Counted from the stretch's first letter, positions 44,701 through 57,500 are shown. The stretch is DNA of 64,000 nucleotides from Misgurnus anguillicaudatus (GCF_027580225.2 NC_073354.2:5494001-5558000); one strand, 5' to 3'. Made by a program: numbers and translations. The notes: generated from the letters alone by a model not told the origin.

Positions 44701-46644
44701 CCCCAGGGGATCTTATGAATAACTTTCCATAATTTTACTCAGTCAACGAAAATCGAGAAGGACCAAAACATTTTACAGCTGATCGCTGTGAAAAATGCTA
44801 AGCAACGACGTCCCAAGTTTAATCGCAGCAATGACAGTGTTCTTAATATGACAAAGTAAGTGTTTTGATTAATGCCATTAATGTTTATTTTTTTAATCGG
44901 TGTATACCACCGTTCAACTAAATGAATATAACATGGCAAAGATGAATGCACATTTATACATTGATTGAATAGATTTTGAAAAAAGCTGTCATGAATTTAT
45001 TGCATTTTGTGGAAAAATAATTCGTTTTTATAATAAATCTTTGAAAATCAAATTATAGATTTGAATTTTTTATGTTTTTATAACCTAAAGTGCTATGTGA
45101 ATGTTTGTAACAAAAAATAGTGGTTTTCATCTTGTCACTTTCTTTGTATAGAAAACACGTTTTTACCGAAATTTGTCAAAATGGATTTATTGCGTTTTGG
45201 AACCAAACTCGTCATGTCAAAAATGTTAAATCTTAAGAGCATTCATATGATGCCACAAGTGTTCAATTCGAGTAGTCTGAACACTGTGTTTGAATCGAAT
45301 GGTGTTAACACTTGTAAACTGCCAAATATGTTCGATTCAAAACACTCATGATATTCAATTCAAGAAGTCTAAACACTTGAATAATTGCTCTAGTGTTAAA
45401 TTTGAATAGAAGAAGCACTTGTAAGCTGATAAATATATTAGATTTGAATCTCAAAAATAAAAAATCCTAAAAACACTCACGATGTCACGAGTGTTTGATT
45501 CAAATAGTGGAAAAGCCTAAAATGTCAAGAGTGTTCAGTATTAATAGTTGGGATGGTCATATAATGTCACGATCGTTTGATTCTTAAAAATGGGTTGGAA
45601 CATTCTCGCGGGATTTAACTTGAGATCATGTGAATTTTCCGCTTGAGTTGAATATATTCAATTGCGTGGAAATCGCATTTGAGGCGAATAGCACATGTTC
45701 GCTGCAATCGCGCAACCCTATTTGCATCATTCGCATTTCCCCTTAGCAAATTTGCATCTATTCGGTTGTTTTGCAATGACTTTGTATGTAATCTACTTGC
45801 GCATATTGTTAAATTCGTGTTTGGTGTGTACGCCCCATTAGAATAGACTCTCATAAATATTGTATTTAAACGTTCAGAACCGTTAATGGATTGTAAAGAT
45901 ATTTGGACACTGAAAAATGTGATGCTCAAAACAGATAAACTGTAAAGCTGGGAATGCGCTTAATGTTCAATTTCAATGATCAGAATGCATCTGTGATGCT
46001 GAAAAAAAGCTGTTTTTGTGTATTACATTTTTCTGGAATGTACAAGTAGTCACAAGGACTAAGCTAAAAATCCTTACAATGTCAGCACAAGGAACATATG
46101 GAATGAAAGGTTACAAATATAATCACAAAAGGCGTAACATTGTATGAGTTGCCTTAAATTACATTACATTTGTGCATGTTGCAGACGCTTTTATCCAAAG
46201 CAATAGTACATTACAAGGTATAAAAACTGCAGTGCTAAATACTAACTATGTAAGCTACAGGAATGCATACCCTTAACATTTTGTGTCCATTCACTTGTAT
46301 GCACTTTGTTGCCCATTAGTTCTTATCTTATTCTAAGAATGAGTGTAAAGTGTTTTTGTTTTGTGCAGGTGGGTCTGCGTCAGCAGGACATGTCTCTGCT
46401 CTGTCAGCTCTGGTCTCTCCATGAGTCCATCCAGGAGTACAAGGGCAGCTGCCAGGACCTGTCTGCCGTGTCCGGCACTGACGGGCCGTATGGGATGGAA
46501 AACGGCTATTTTGACGAAGATGAGGAATATTATACAGAATCCGCCATGACACCAGCCGAAACACCGGACGGAAATGACACATCACCCAAAAACGGGACAT
46601 CCAAGGACAGTTGGATACATGACTCCTTCCATATCACAATCTAA
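41488..46644 (+). CDS. fam89a: FAM89 family protein (fam89a)
   Basis: Two coding exons, 41488-41739 and 46369-46644, give a 175-residue protein (human FAM89A, as I recall, about 184). It starts MNGKVGNGAAGGMLACIEGL and carries the family core LPPLPKSLSGLL, SWREMER, PANLDAALALLRKEM (exon end), VGLRQQDMSLLCQLWSL, then an acidic stretch GYFDEDEEYY and the C-terminal DSWIHDSFHITI. FAM89B (LRAP25) is described as a cytoskeleton/TGF-beta adaptor; the role of FAM89A is poorly defined. The acidic tail resembles FAM89A and the extreme C-terminus resembles FAM89B. Linkage to arv1 and sprtn decides for fam89a. Confidence 0.9.
42381..43290. mobile_element. 910-bp fold-back element with TTAA duplication
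   Basis: Perfect ends AGGAATAGTC/GACTATTCCT flanked by TTAA on both sides (42377-42380, 43291-43294). Long inverted arms pair TCCAAATAATTTACTCACC with the region before 43260, and AACTTCTCGTCTAGGTCC (42690) with GGACCTAGACGAGAAGTT (42976). The flanks joined without the element (GAACTC-TTAA-GAATACT) equal the sister tandem copy at 42181, an internal empty site. Confidence 0.9.
44251..45215. mobile_element. 965-bp palindromic element
   Basis: Ends ATGAAGAGTTTGG and (inverse) ATGACGAGTTTGG, continuing TTCCAAAACGCAATAAA on both sides. Inserted in the tandem repeat. Short frames inside (for example 44338-44547) follow the inverted arms and are not genes. Confidence 0.75.
45600..45840. mobile_element. 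Fragment of dispersed repeat
   Basis: Shares GGGATTTAACTT, GCTTGAGTTGAATAT and ATTGCATCATTCGCAT-like strings, and an end GTTTGGTGTGTACGCCC, with the copies at 39598-40095. Confidence 0.5.
46145..46255 (+). repeat. Dispersed fish repeat fragment
   Basis: Contains GCAGACGCTTTTATCCAAAG followed by TAGTACATTACAAGG. This string is very common in teleost genomes, in SINE/LINE-related dispersed repeats. Identification is from memory of that string only. Confidence 0.5.
46369..46644 (+). CDS. fam89a: fam89a exon 2
   Basis: Acceptor TTTGTTTTGTGCAG, then GTGGGTCTGCGTCAGCAGG in phase 0. 91 codons and TAA. Encodes the family helix DMSLLCQLWSLHESIQEYK and the acidic tail. Confidence 0.92.
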   Translation: MGLRQQDMSLLCQLWSLHESIQEYKGSCQDLSAVSGTDGPYGMENGYFDEDEEYYTESAMTPAETPDGNDTSPKNGTSKDSWIHDSFHITI

Positions 46645-47290
46645 AAGATGAACTTGAGTTGCTTTTTCTTTTTGGAAAACAAGCTGTGCCATAATTTCCT
46701 TTGCTGGCATCGTTTTGTTTTACAGCAGACTCTTTCTACAGGAAATTTAAATGAGGATTATTATTTATTGTGTAATACATGATAGTATTTTTTGCTGATT
46801 TAATCAACATTGGATATTTTATAAGATCTTTTTTATATGGGGAGAAGCATATGGTTTCATAATGATGTTTACAGTAAAGCATGTTAAAGCGACTTTTGTT
46901 TGACTAGAAGCCCCACTGGATCTACATTTATTTTTCTCACCGAGCAGTTGCTCGCCGGGTGCTTGCTGAAAGTTTTTTTATTGTGAGTTGTTCTGATAAA
47001 GCTGGACGTGCTACCTATTCTTTGCTGAAATGTAATCCAGGGTATAACCAGCACAAAGCGCTCATGACAGCATCACCAAAACATGCCATGGTGTCCTAGT
47101 GTATTTATTATACAACATATTGCATAACTCATTCATTATTTACATATCTTACACATGAGTAAATTGATATCCAGCTGTGTTCAACTCCATAACATTTCTA
47201 TAGCATTTACATTTCATGTCAACCTACACTAGATAGTGTATCGTGGATGTTTTATTTATTTGCTGCTGGATTAAGTCTTCCATTACGTTT
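46645..47290 (+). other. Probable fam89a 3' UTR and flank
   Basis: AT-rich non-coding sequence after the stop. No canonical AATAAA close by was found; the nearest clear one lies near 47940 beyond a transposon. Confidence 0.35.
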
Positions 47291-47296
47291 GAATAC

Positions 47297-47873
47297 ACTG
47301 TCAAAATGCAGTATATAGTTAAAACAACTTGGTTTTGCAAATCAATTCAATCTACTGTTTTAAAGGTGCAGTGTGTAATTTTTAGAAGGATCTCTTGACA
47401 GAAATGCAAAATAATATACAAAACTATATTATCAGGGGTGTATAAAGACCTTTCATAATGAACCCTAATGTGTTTATTACCTTAGAATAAGTTGTTTTTA
47501 TCTACATACATGGAGGGTCCCCTTACATGGAAGTCGCCATTTTGTGCCGCCATTTTCTACAGAAGCCCTTAATGGACATTTTTTTTACTAAGTTGTCTCA
47601 GATGACATGTTTGTCCAGTGGTGGCTACCGTAGCTTCTCTATGCGTTTCAAAAGCGAGAGGTGAGCAGTGGACTAAGTCGTTGGTTGCAATTCGCAATCT
47701 CACCACTAGATGGCGCTACAATTTACACACTGCACCTTTAAGTGTTGACTGTGATAAGTTGACCTAACTTAAACAAAAAACATGTTGAAATTGTTTAACT
47801 TAATATTTTAAGTTAAAGTAATAAAAAATCATGTGTTGATTTGGCAAATATGCTGCTTTTTTACAGTGTACCA
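47297..47873. mobile_element. CACTGTA-ended element interrupted by a TTAA element
   Basis: Ends ACACTGTCAAAATGC and TTTTTTACAGTGTA, with TTAACTTAA-rich arms, related in style to the element at 40106-40373. It is split at 47360 by the insertion described next. Confidence 0.6.
47364..47737. mobile_element. TTAA-flanked palindromic element
   Basis: Ends AGGTGCAGTGTGTAA.../...TTACACACTGCACCT flanked by TTAA (47360-47363, 47738-47741). A reverse partial copy of the same family lies at 59200-59402. Confidence 0.85.
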
Positions 47874-48116
47874 ATCTTGAATACCAAGTACTTGCGCATA
47901 TATATATATATATTGGCCTGTAATTGACAATATGAGATAATAAACTTTGTTTTGCTATAAACATGGTCATGAATCAACCAAAAAGAATCAGTGTATACAT
48001 ATTCTGAATGTCTCGGCTATCACAGCATATCATCATATAGTCATTTTATAAAACATGTTTTTATTTAATGTGTGGGTAATTTGTGATTTTGTTTCTCGCA
48101 CTGCAAGGAAAAGACT

Positions 48117-48343
48117 ACATTCTCAAAACGGCTGGGTTATTTTTGACCCATGATGCGTAAATATTGGACAAAACGCACAGCTGGGTTAAAAATCACCTAA
48201 TTCTGGGTTGTTTTAACCCAACTGCTGGATTATACCCAATGGTTGCATAACAACAACCCAACATTGGGTCATTTTTAACCCAGCAAGTGTTTTGTCCAAT
48301 ATTTACCCATCATGGGTCAAAAATAACCAAGCCATTTTTAGAT
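48117..48343. mobile_element. Palindromic element rich in GGGTT/AACCC
   Basis: Inverted arms with GGGTTATTTTTGACCCATGA and TCATGGGTCAAAAATAACC, and an internal ATATTGGACAAAAC/GTTTTGTCCAATAT pair. Non-coding. Confidence 0.75.
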
Positions 48344-49920
48344 TGGATTCAATTCAGTGTGATTAAGAACTTTAATACTTTATAAATGTGAAACATTTTG
48401 CCGTTTTCCTTCATTTTGAAATGTGAATGAAATGTCATTAGCGAGATATTTTTTTGACCTCTACAATGCGACGGTCCTTGTTTTTTACACATCTGGAACA
48501 CACATAAATGCAGCACAATTCAACTTAACCCTCCTGTCCGGTTTCAAATGCTGAAATTTCCAAAACATATCCTTTCATTTTTGACTAAAATCTGAGATAT
48601 AATTGGAAAAACGGTAACAAAACTAAAACGACAACAATGTTGTTATGCAACCAGCAGGGTTTTGGGTGCTTTGACCAAAGGGCACACTGACAGTAACTTA
48701 ACACATCGTGCCTTGACACATCTCTTTTGCTATCCAGGTGCTATTGCCATTTTCAGCTCACTATTACTTATTTCAAATAACATCTCTATTCATCATCTCA
48801 TCCATTACAGCACACCATCCTATTATCTTCCACCCTGTTGCGATTTACAGCTGTGGTCCTGCCGTTTACCCAGAAATTCCTTCTTGGTTTTTGTAATTTG
48901 CATTGCAGTGAAAGTATTTTTGGGTTTGTTTGATCTCTGTGGTTGGTTGTGAAACGCTGTCCTCGGTTGTTTTATATAAAGTGGTGCTAAATTTTTGGCA
49001 TGTTTGATTTGATGTTTTTGGTCAATCCATGTTCTCAGAGTCTTGCATTTGGTGTGTTTGTGAAACTGCTTATACGTGGTCAAGAATAATAATTTTTCTA
49101 TTTTATCTTATTTGGTAGCGATACAAAAAATAAAATATCATAATGAATGGCATTCTTATTTCATGTTTTTTTTTCTGTGATTAGACAATCACTCTTTCAG
49201 AAAAGTTGTTATTGCAAAAGTTAAAAACAAGAAAAACCTGTTTGAATTCTTTATCAGGTATGCAATATATCTGAAATCTTCATTGACGTTACTGTTATCT
49301 CAACAACACTAAAATGTCAGAGGCTGTTCAGAATAAAAGACTCGCCTACTACTTACTCAACACTGTCAAGTGTACCCTGCCTACTTTTTCAAAAAACATG
49401 CATTATTTCACAATGTTTACATATTTCAGCGAGAAGCATTAAGTTATCTTGGCAGGGCTTTCATATAACGAGTAATAAGTTAAGCAAAATAAAAGGGTCA
49501 AGTCATATGCATGCATATTTTTGTACAGTGTATTAGGTAATCCGATTACTCAAGCATGTAGAAAATGTGCATATTGTATAATATGCATGCAGCAATAGTA
49601 TAGCATGCTATTCAGACACACTCTCTACTTCAGCTACGATGGCACCACGTATAATTGCTTTTTGGGAAGCATCCAGTGCTTAATTGACAAAACACTGAGT
49701 TCTTATTCTTATCTGGCTGCCATGAACTGACAATGAGATTAATAGTCCTGAATTATGCTGTATTTAGAAGATAACAGTTGTAAATGCATTCGTAGACAGG
49801 TGCAAGCCAATGTGATTAATATCTCATAATGCTGATATTGTACTGCTTGCATATTTGTGCACATGCTATCAGAGTTGATTTAATAAGACATTGTGTGAAT
49901 CCTGATGCAATTATGTAGTG
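48344..49920. other. Intergenic, nothing firmly recognised
   Basis: AT-rich sequence. The two 86-96-codon frames on opposite strands around 48662-49083 overlap each other and show no family pattern. Confidence 0.45.
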
Positions 49921-49925
49921 TCCTA

Positions 49926-50162
49926 TAGACCAGTTCAAATGATGTAAACAACACTGGTCCAGAAACACTTCCTGTAACAGTTTGTGACAGTTATTTTTTT
50001 ATTTTACATATATTATTGTCTTTAAGATGTTTGTTTAACTTTAGTTAATTCAGGTTTATATGTTCTGTTGGTTTATTTTATCCCAACGTTTATCTAGTGT
50101 TAAAAAACGGAAACAGGAAGTGCTCCTGGACCAGTGTTGTTTACATCTCTTGAACTGGTCTA
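49926..50162. mobile_element. 237-bp MITE with TA duplication
   Basis: Ends TAGACCAGTTCAA and TTGAACTGGTCTA flanked by TA. Arms also share GATGTAAACAACACTGGTCC and CAGGAAGTG. TA duplication suggests a Tc1/mariner-type source. Confidence 0.75.
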
Positions 50163-51400
50163 TAAAAGTGATGCTAAATCTTTGCCTTTTGAAAGTGTTT
50201 TTTGCTGTGCACTAAATCTAAATCCACACCCCTGGGTTTGCGCCTAAGCACCTGGTTGGATTACTATAATCTTTACTGAATGTGTCTGTGTCACGTTGAC
50301 CGGGGATTTTCTTGTTTAGAGTGCAACAAGTGAAAGACGTCCATACGTGCAGAATTAAAGTGAGAGATGGATAAACACAGATTCATCAGCATGTGTTTCC
50401 TAAAGAGATCTAATATACCCGGAGAGAGATATACATTCGTATTCCCATTTATACCAGCATACAGAACTGGTAGATATGCTACCATTTTTGAATGTATGTC
50501 ACTTGTTTGTGTTACTTAATAACGCACGCACGCACTATTGCATGGGTTTTTTGATCAACATGTTGGACATCACAACAAATACCAGACCATAAATGGCAAT
50601 CCTCTGGAGAAACAGACTTTTTGTCTGCATACGGTAAGTATAAGTAAATGCATTTGTGTTATTTTACTTCTAGTTCATTACTCTCTGTATAGGGTCCTCC
50701 CTATTGTCACATGAGCTATGGGTCAATACCTAGAGATGCGTGTGAGCCAATCTTTGCTCTCAGCCCAGTCCCTATATAAGATATAGTGCAACAGTCACTC
50801 TATATACTGTATATGTGTGTGTGATTTTACAATTATGTTGATGCATTTATTAAATTACATTTATAGTCTGGTCTAGTGGACTAAAATGATTCTGCATGAT
50901 AATGCACACTAAGGGTATTGTAGTCTTTCTATGGCATATATTTATCTTGCTGTGTTTCATATACTTTAACAGAAAAGCATGTTATCATGTGTATAAATAA
51001 AGACAACCCTTATATTAATTGACAAACACAATTTTCCAATCTGTGTGGACATACATTTGTGCCTCCTTGGTAAATATGAGCAAAGAAAGCTGGGAAAATA
51101 AATCTGCATTGTTTCTCCTTTTTTTATTAAAAAAATCCAATGTTTCATTGATGAAAATTTTTTGAAAAGAATTTAAATTAAACAAAACATATTAACATCT
51201 AAAGAACCTTCACAGAAAGCAAACTACTTTGGGACGGATCTGTCCCGGAGTCATCTGCTGCCTGGGTTTCTTTTTTAAAAAAGGTTCTTTGTAGTGAAAA
51301 AATGTATACAAAAGTAAGAAAGAAATGGTTCCTTTTGACTAAATGGCTACTAAAAATGGTTCGTCACTGTGAAGATTGTGAGGTAATGCAATAACAATGT
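50163..51400. other. Intergenic, nothing recognised
   Basis: AT-rich sequence with short random frames (50291-50485, 50966-51148). No repeat ends or exons identified. Confidence 0.45.
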
Positions 51401-51403
51401 TAA

Positions 51404-51755
51404 AGGCGTTCTAAGCGAATCTGTGCGACGTCACTTTTTGTTGATGTTTGAACTGTTTTCAAACAAATGGAGAGTTGCTAACTCCCTCCTTTCCGTGCTT
51501 TCATGAACGCGCCCAATCCCCACCCCTAAATCCTTCTTGTCGTTTATTGGCTGGAACACTTTGTTATGTTTCGTTGTGCTAGGTTTGGCCACTGTGTTGT
51601 TATTGCCATTTGTGGAGCCTGGGCTGTCTACAGAGATCGCGTTTTTTTACAGTTTGATCAGCGGACAGGCAGCAAGCAGATAGTGAGGAGATATTTGCTG
51701 TATGTAACAAAAAAAATTTTATGGTCTAAAATGCGTGAATTCGCTTAGAGCACCT
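51404..51755. mobile_element. TTAA-flanked element
   Basis: Ends AGGCGTTCTAAGCGAAT and (inverse) AGGTGCTCTAAGCGAAT, flanked by TTAA (51400-51403, 51756-51759). The 60-codon frame inside is not a gene. Confidence 0.8.
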
Positions 51756-51827
51756 TTAAGTGCTTTGAGTGCTGCAGAAAAGCGCTAAATGTAACTAATT
51801 ATTATCATTATTATTATTATTATTTAA

Positions 51828-52103
51828 AGCAACACAATGTAGTTTCCATGTAAAAATGACTTACAGCTCCCCCATGTGGTTGAAAAGTGCAACAGTGCCT
51901 GGTATCAGACACTCTTCTGCAGTCAGGGGGAGGGGCGGGAATGTGTGCTCTACCCTCCACCGCCACTTTCAGAGTGTGCTTGTAGCAGCTAGGAGGCTGC
52001 TCAGGTTGCAGCAACAGTACAATTTGTCCAGTTAAAAGTTGTTCTATCACTGAAATAATTTTAGAGACATTATTTAAAGGTAAAAAAACTACATAGTGTT
52101 GCT
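51828..52103. mobile_element. TTAA-flanked element
   Basis: Ends AGCAACACAATGTAGTTT and (inverse) AGCAACACTATGTAGTTT, flanked by TTAA (51824-51827, 52104-52107). Confidence 0.82.
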
Positions 52104-52138
52104 TTAAATACTATTGTTTAGTTGCATTATGCATACTA

Positions 52139-53300
52139 CACTGCAAAAAATGACTTTATTATTTTTGTCTTGTTTTCAGTAGAAACATCTAAAAAATTCT
52201 TAAATTACACCGTTAGACTTAACTGTAATTTCTACAGTTACTTACCACAAAATGCCCGGTAAAATACCATCATTTTCTTTTCCAGTTCATTACTGTAATA
52301 TGCATTGCATTATGGGTATTAACACTTGATTTACAGTGATTTACTGTATGTTTTAAATTTGCGGTAGACTGCTGTAAAACAACAGCAGTAGTGCTACTGT
52401 AGTTGAATAAAACAGTGTTATAAAAGCATATCAAATGGAAAAATAAAATATATCTATGAAGTGAAATACATTTTATTTGTTATGTTTTTAGCTGTGAAGC
52501 AAATTTCAAAATGTGAATTGTTTTTCAGCAGTGTAAATAATTTATTAAGAATTGTAGGTAGAAACAAGAAAGGCATTATGGATAAATGCCTGACCGTCAA
52601 ACTTGAATTTGACCTCAAGATTTTAAAACACTATGACGCCAAGATTTCGCATTTCAGAGTGTCGGGAGAGTGACAGAAAAGGCTACTTGGGGAGTGTAGC
52701 GGGTAACTTTTATTAAGTGACTCTGTGGCACTATGATAGTTTTACGGACCTATGACATGGGCAACCTGGGTTTGATTCCCCTTCAAGGCAGTATTTAAAA
52801 AAAAAAACTAGGTTACAGTAAGGGTATTATACTGCAAAATGGAACTGCGGTAAAGGCATCATACTGTAAAAACCTGTAAAGTTATGGTACTGTAATGGGG
52901 CCGTTACAGTAGAGTTACTGCATATATACAATAAAAAGTCTAACAGTGTAAGATGCTTTTTTTGATGAGCAAAATGACCCAAGAAAATAAGTCTAGTCTC
53001 CAGACAAAAATAAATACACAATCTAAGTGAATCTGTGCCCAAAACAACCAAAAATATCTGCCAATGGGGTAAGAAAAAAATTCAAATAAGTTTTAACACT
53101 TAATTTAAGCTAAATTTTCTCACCCCATTGGCAGATTTTTTTTGCTAGTTTTAAGCACAAATTCACCCAAACTGTATATTTTCTGTCCAAAAACTAGACC
53201 CATTTTCCCAGGTCACATTGCCAATTAAGAAAATACATCTTGATTTAAGAATTTTTTGATATTTCTACTGAAAACAAGACAAAAGTACTAGGAAAGAAAT
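52139..53300. mobile_element. Element with TTTGTCTTGTTTTCAGTA arms, interrupted
   Basis: The left arm has TTTTTGTCTTGTTTTCAGTA then AAACATCT and AATTCTTAAAT. The right arm is its inverse (ACTGAAAACAAGACAAAAGT preceded by AAGAATTTTTTGATATTTCT). A second element interrupts the left arm. Confidence 0.7.
52205..52951. mobile_element. Nested element with TTACACYGTTAGACTT ends
   Basis: Ends TTACACCGTTAGACTT and (inverse) TTACACTGTTAGACTT. Internal sequence is rich in TACAGTA/TACTGTA. The 70-codon frame at 52461-52673 inside shows no family and is not called. Confidence 0.75.
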
Positions 53301-54465
53301 TAAGAACATGTAGGGAGTAGTCGGCAGTACACGTGAACGTAATCAAATCAGAAATGATTACACAATATAAACTATTAGTAGATCTCTTTTTATAGCTCCT
53401 CCAAAGGAAGTCAACAATCTTGTGATAACAGTAGGGTCACTGCTTTCATAAAATGTCACAGGCAGTTCAAACTTAATACAAGAATTGAAGCAGTAATTTA
53501 CTGCCTTACATTCTTTACTTATTAGATAATAGTTTCGTGAACTAGACACAGTGAGTTTTACCGAGTTAAAACCTCACCCAACATCAGCGAGTTCAAATAC
53601 CTGCACATGACGTGCTGAAGAGATTCATGAAACCTGTTCTGACTTGTGGACATTTCTCACTGACCCGTTTAGTCAAAACAACCATCTGCTGACAAAATGC
53701 AGTGTGGATTGATGGGATTTTCACCCTGTAAAGATGTTAATCCATGCAATGATTACCAAACAGCTTTTATATAAATCACAATGACTGTTGAACTGTAGAG
53801 GATAAGCTATAAAGGATGTGAGACTTGGAGCGACACCGCACAGCCACAATCCCCCACTAAGAATGAGTTTCTCAAAGAAGTGTGAGATTTATTTCCCAAG
53901 TTAATACGAAAAGCTCAACTTTTAACAGTTATGTAACAAAGGTCACTAGCATTTCAGTGCTTTTCAAAGTTCATACACAAACCATCCAATATAAAACATA
54001 TACAGTATGTGAACCACAGCCATATGTAGTATATTTGAGTTCATGTCTCTCTTCGGCAAAGCTAATTTGCAGGAATTTGACAGACGACCTCAGGAATGTA
54101 AAGCCGAGTCTTCAAAGTCAAAGTAAACACGCAAGATTTGGTAAAAAACTGCCTTGTCATAAAGTCAGTTTTTGAAAAGCAAGCTAAGCAATGCGTATGT
54201 GGATAACAGTAACCATAGTAAAGATAAGCAATTTGCTCATTTAAACCTCAAATATTTGGTGTACAGACTGACGCCATCACACACAACATTTACAAAGTGA
54301 CAACAAGCTTGTCTCCATATCCACAATTTAACAGGCCAAACAGTTTTACTGCACAAATCAAACTTTGTGTGCCGTCTCGCTGATAGCAGGACTATCGCGT
54401 GTCTATGATCATGGGTTTCAGATGTCATTTCAATCCATTTCCTCAGATTTTTGTATTGAGGTCCT
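53301..54465 (-). other. Downstream flank and probable arv1 3' UTR
   Basis: Lies after the arv1 stop (reading -). TTTATT at about 53887 is an AATAAA on the - strand and could end the transcript. No other feature is recognised; the 97-codon + frame at 53882-54175 shows no family pattern. Confidence 0.4.
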
Positions 54466-54596
54466 TTAGTATAGCACTGGCATATAGTCTTGGGAGCAGG
54501 CCTGCAGTGTATTTAAAGCTTTGGAAACAAGGGTCTCCAAAAGTAACCCACCACACACCGCCAGGAGAGACAGAAGTCTACTGCAATTCAGAATCA
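54466..54596 (-). CDS. arv1: arv1 exon 5
   Basis: Acceptor TTTCTCCTCCAG, then TGATTCTGAATTGCAG. The first two bases complete a valine codon with exon 4. Encodes [20 protein letters not shown] and ends [12 protein letters not shown] second AG 15 bases further in would give the wrong frame and is not used. Confidence 0.9.
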
Positions 54597-57500
54597 CTGG
54601 AGGAGAAAAAGATCACAGGATTGTTATTAACATTTACATTTAACATAAAGTACATAAAATTGGTGTCACTAGGGCTGAATGATACACAATACGCTACTGA
54701 AGGACATTTCACGAATCAATACATAGATTTTAAATATTTTAACATTCCTGAAACATTTGCACAAATGTCAGGTGACGTGCACACCCTCAGGAAAACCCCC
54801 ACAAACCTTCCCTATGTGAGCACACAAGTGTGGGAAAAAGTGTGTTTACTTTCTGTCTGTGTGTGAGATGTTTACACGGGTGTTAATGAAAGTGAGTGAT
54901 ATTTACCTTTAATGGCCTGTGTGTTGGAGGTCAACACAAACAGTCGTATGAGGCTGAAGCAGAGCGGAGAAAAATCATGTTCCCAGATGACGGCGGGGAT
55001 CAGCAGGACTTTGCCGTAGCTGGAGAGCAGAAGAGCCTTCAGCAGTGGATTAACATCTACAGAAGAGCCACATAAGCGCCGGATCGCCCAGACGATCAGC
55101 AGCACACCCGTACAAAACGCTGCCAGCTCTAAAAATACACATCAAGAAAGCTTTTGAGATCTGATCAACCAGTTCTTTGTGTTAATACATTAAATAGCCC
55201 ACATCTTTCATCATGGTCTACACTTCAAGAATACGGCGCGCTATATACTGTACTCGGGTGATTCTCATGAAACCATTGAAACACCACGGCACTTATGGTT
55301 TTAGCTTTAAAATGTGTAATATAGTAACATTAAAAAGCATCAGAATTAACACAATACTGTGTTCTACCTTGCACAATGTGTGATTTCAACATAAGAATTT
55401 ATAATTGGAAATTTTATCTCATTTTCTGCTGAAATTCTCATTACCGCAATGTGTCCGGCTGTGTTTGAACATGCGTTATGTTGTAATTTAATCAAATTAA
55501 CACAAAAATATTAAGAAAAAAAATAAATGGATGTTTTGCTAGACTACTTTAGATGACAGAAAAAATATTTACTGAATATTCATGTATAATAATAATGAAG
55601 AAAAATTAGGAAAATGATGTGTCCATGCCTGATGTTCTCATCCTCCGCAACACTTTTTGAGAACAGTTTAAGCACACATACAGAATTTTAATAAAGTTTG
55701 ATTTTGAGTGACCAAGCACATGGACCAGTTACTTCAAGATGGCTACCAGGTAAGATCATTTGTTTACAGTTAATTTGAAATATTGTCTTGTCAGAATGCT
55801 TACACGACATTTTGATTATCATTACCGCAACAGATGCTTATTAAATGTTAATTTAATTAATAGAAGCATAATACTTTGATTTTAAATGCATGTGCAGAAT
55901 CTCCAATTTATGTTCTTTCAGGTTTGTCATGTCATTTTGAAAATATGTCAGTGTTGATGTTTTCTGAGTGTTGCGGTAATGAGATTTTTTAGGACTAATT
56001 TTTTAAATTATGTTACAAAAGTGTTAAATGATAAGTAAAAGTTTTTAAATTAATGTTACTCCAGACTTTGTTTTTCAATGTCTGGTGGGAAAAAAAGTAA
56101 ATTTAAGCAATTTTTACATTTTCATGCTTGACATTTTTAAAACCAAGTTTTCGTGAGAATCACCCACTCAATATCCCAATTAGACCACATTTTATTAAAT
56201 AGAGTGAAATTGATTTACCAAGTGCAGCCAGTGCAAACATGTAGTAAAAATCCCATTCTTTAGTGTAACGGATGATGTCAGCGGGGTCACTGCTGGACTG
56301 TGACCCCTGCAGAAGAGACCACCGCAGATACGCTTCACAGAGCAGACAGAAAACACACAGTTTCCAGTGGATCTAAAGAAAGAAAAAGCATGACAGCTTA
56401 CACTTACTTTCAACAATAATGTGTACTATACTGCAGTATGTTTACTGGGTCTTCCAAGTATTCAATGGCCTACGACATTTGACCCTGGACCACAAAACTA
56501 GTCCCACGGGTATATTTGTAGCAATATCCAATAATACATTGTATGGGTCAAAATTAGGATGATATTTTGTTAATTTTCTACCGTAAATATATCAAATACA
56601 TTTTTATGCTTAGTAATATGTGTTGCTAAGGACTTCATCTGGACAACTTTAAACGCGATTTTCTCAATATTTGGATTTTTGACACCCTCAGATTTTATTT
56701 CTTACACCGATTGTGCTTAAAGGGGGGGTTCAATGGTATTTCATGCATTCTGACTTATTGACACAGTTATAGAGTTGTTTCCTCATGCTTAACGTAGGCA
56801 AAGTGTCAAAAAAGCAGTTGGGTGTGTTACAGAGTATTTCTGTGCCGAATGCACTTTGCCAGGGTTCGTACAAGTTTCGTAAAGTTTTTTTTCGATTATG
56901 GATCCAGCTGACGTTTCAGGGGTTTTCTATACGTATCACTTCTTTATATGGGCACTTCCCCCGGAAAACCCCACCCACCCGTCAATCAGTGGGAGACGCT
57001 AGAACTTACAAACATCACATCACGCGATACAGCTTTGTTTAATCTCAAAACTCAACAATGGCACGAAAGAAGAAGTGTGTTTTTGGATGTAAGGAGAAGA
57101 AATCCAGCCTTATGAAAACAATGGATATAGTTTATTATCCGGGGTAGCAGCGGAGTTTTGCGTGTGTGTTTGATGCGGTGGATTTTCCCAACCGGGTCAT
57201 GAGTTGCATGCGGTAAGTAAGACTTCTGTCTTAAGGGGATCGCACACCGGCCGCGCAGCTCAGCGCCGCGTCACGTCTAGGACAACTCTGAGGTATCGTA
57301 AACCGGAAGTGCACATTAAATAGCGCGAGCTTCGTCAGATAGTGTCTACTTCAAAATGCAAAATATACGTTAGCAGCCAATGATAATCGTTAATGATTTG
57401 GGACAAATATGATGTTATTTAATGTTAAACTATGTGAGTGGCGCTGTGTGGCGCGACAGGGATTAGAGCAACTTCCTGAGTCACAGCATAGAAAACAATG

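Larger units (their letters stand above)
41880..45560. repeat. Old diverged tandem repeat in fam89a intron
   Basis: A loose unit with TGCCAAATATGTTTGATTTG, CTCAAAAATATTGTGTTTA, ATCCTAAGAATACTC, ATGATGCCAGAAGTGTTC and GATTCGAATAGTC recurs at about 41960, 42280, 43400, 43985, 44230 and 45325. The copies are strongly diverged, and two transposons sit within the array. Confidence 0.75.
41740..46368. other. fam89a intron, repeat-filled
   Basis: A 4.6-kb intron. It contains an old tandem repeat (about 41880-45560) broken up by a 910-bp TTAA element and a 965-bp palindromic element, then a repeat related to 39598-40095 (about 45600-45840) and a short dispersed-repeat fragment near 46145-46260. No extra exon seen. 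Confidence 0.75.

Noticed and set aside
48662..49083. Two overlapping opposite-strand frames of 96 and 86 codons
   Set aside because: They overlap each other in intergenic AT-rich DNA, with low-complexity hydrophobic or lysine-rich composition and no recognisable motif.
54560..54585. Alternative acceptor (GAATTGCAG) for the last arv1 exon
   Set aside because: Using it leaves out the VILNCS segment and breaks the frame with exon 4. The upstream CTCCTCCAG keeps both frame and family alignment.
56195..56416. 73-codon - strand frame overlapping arv1 exon 3
   Set aside because: It is the wrong frame; the exon read in phase after exon 2 gives the conserved ARV1 sequence.
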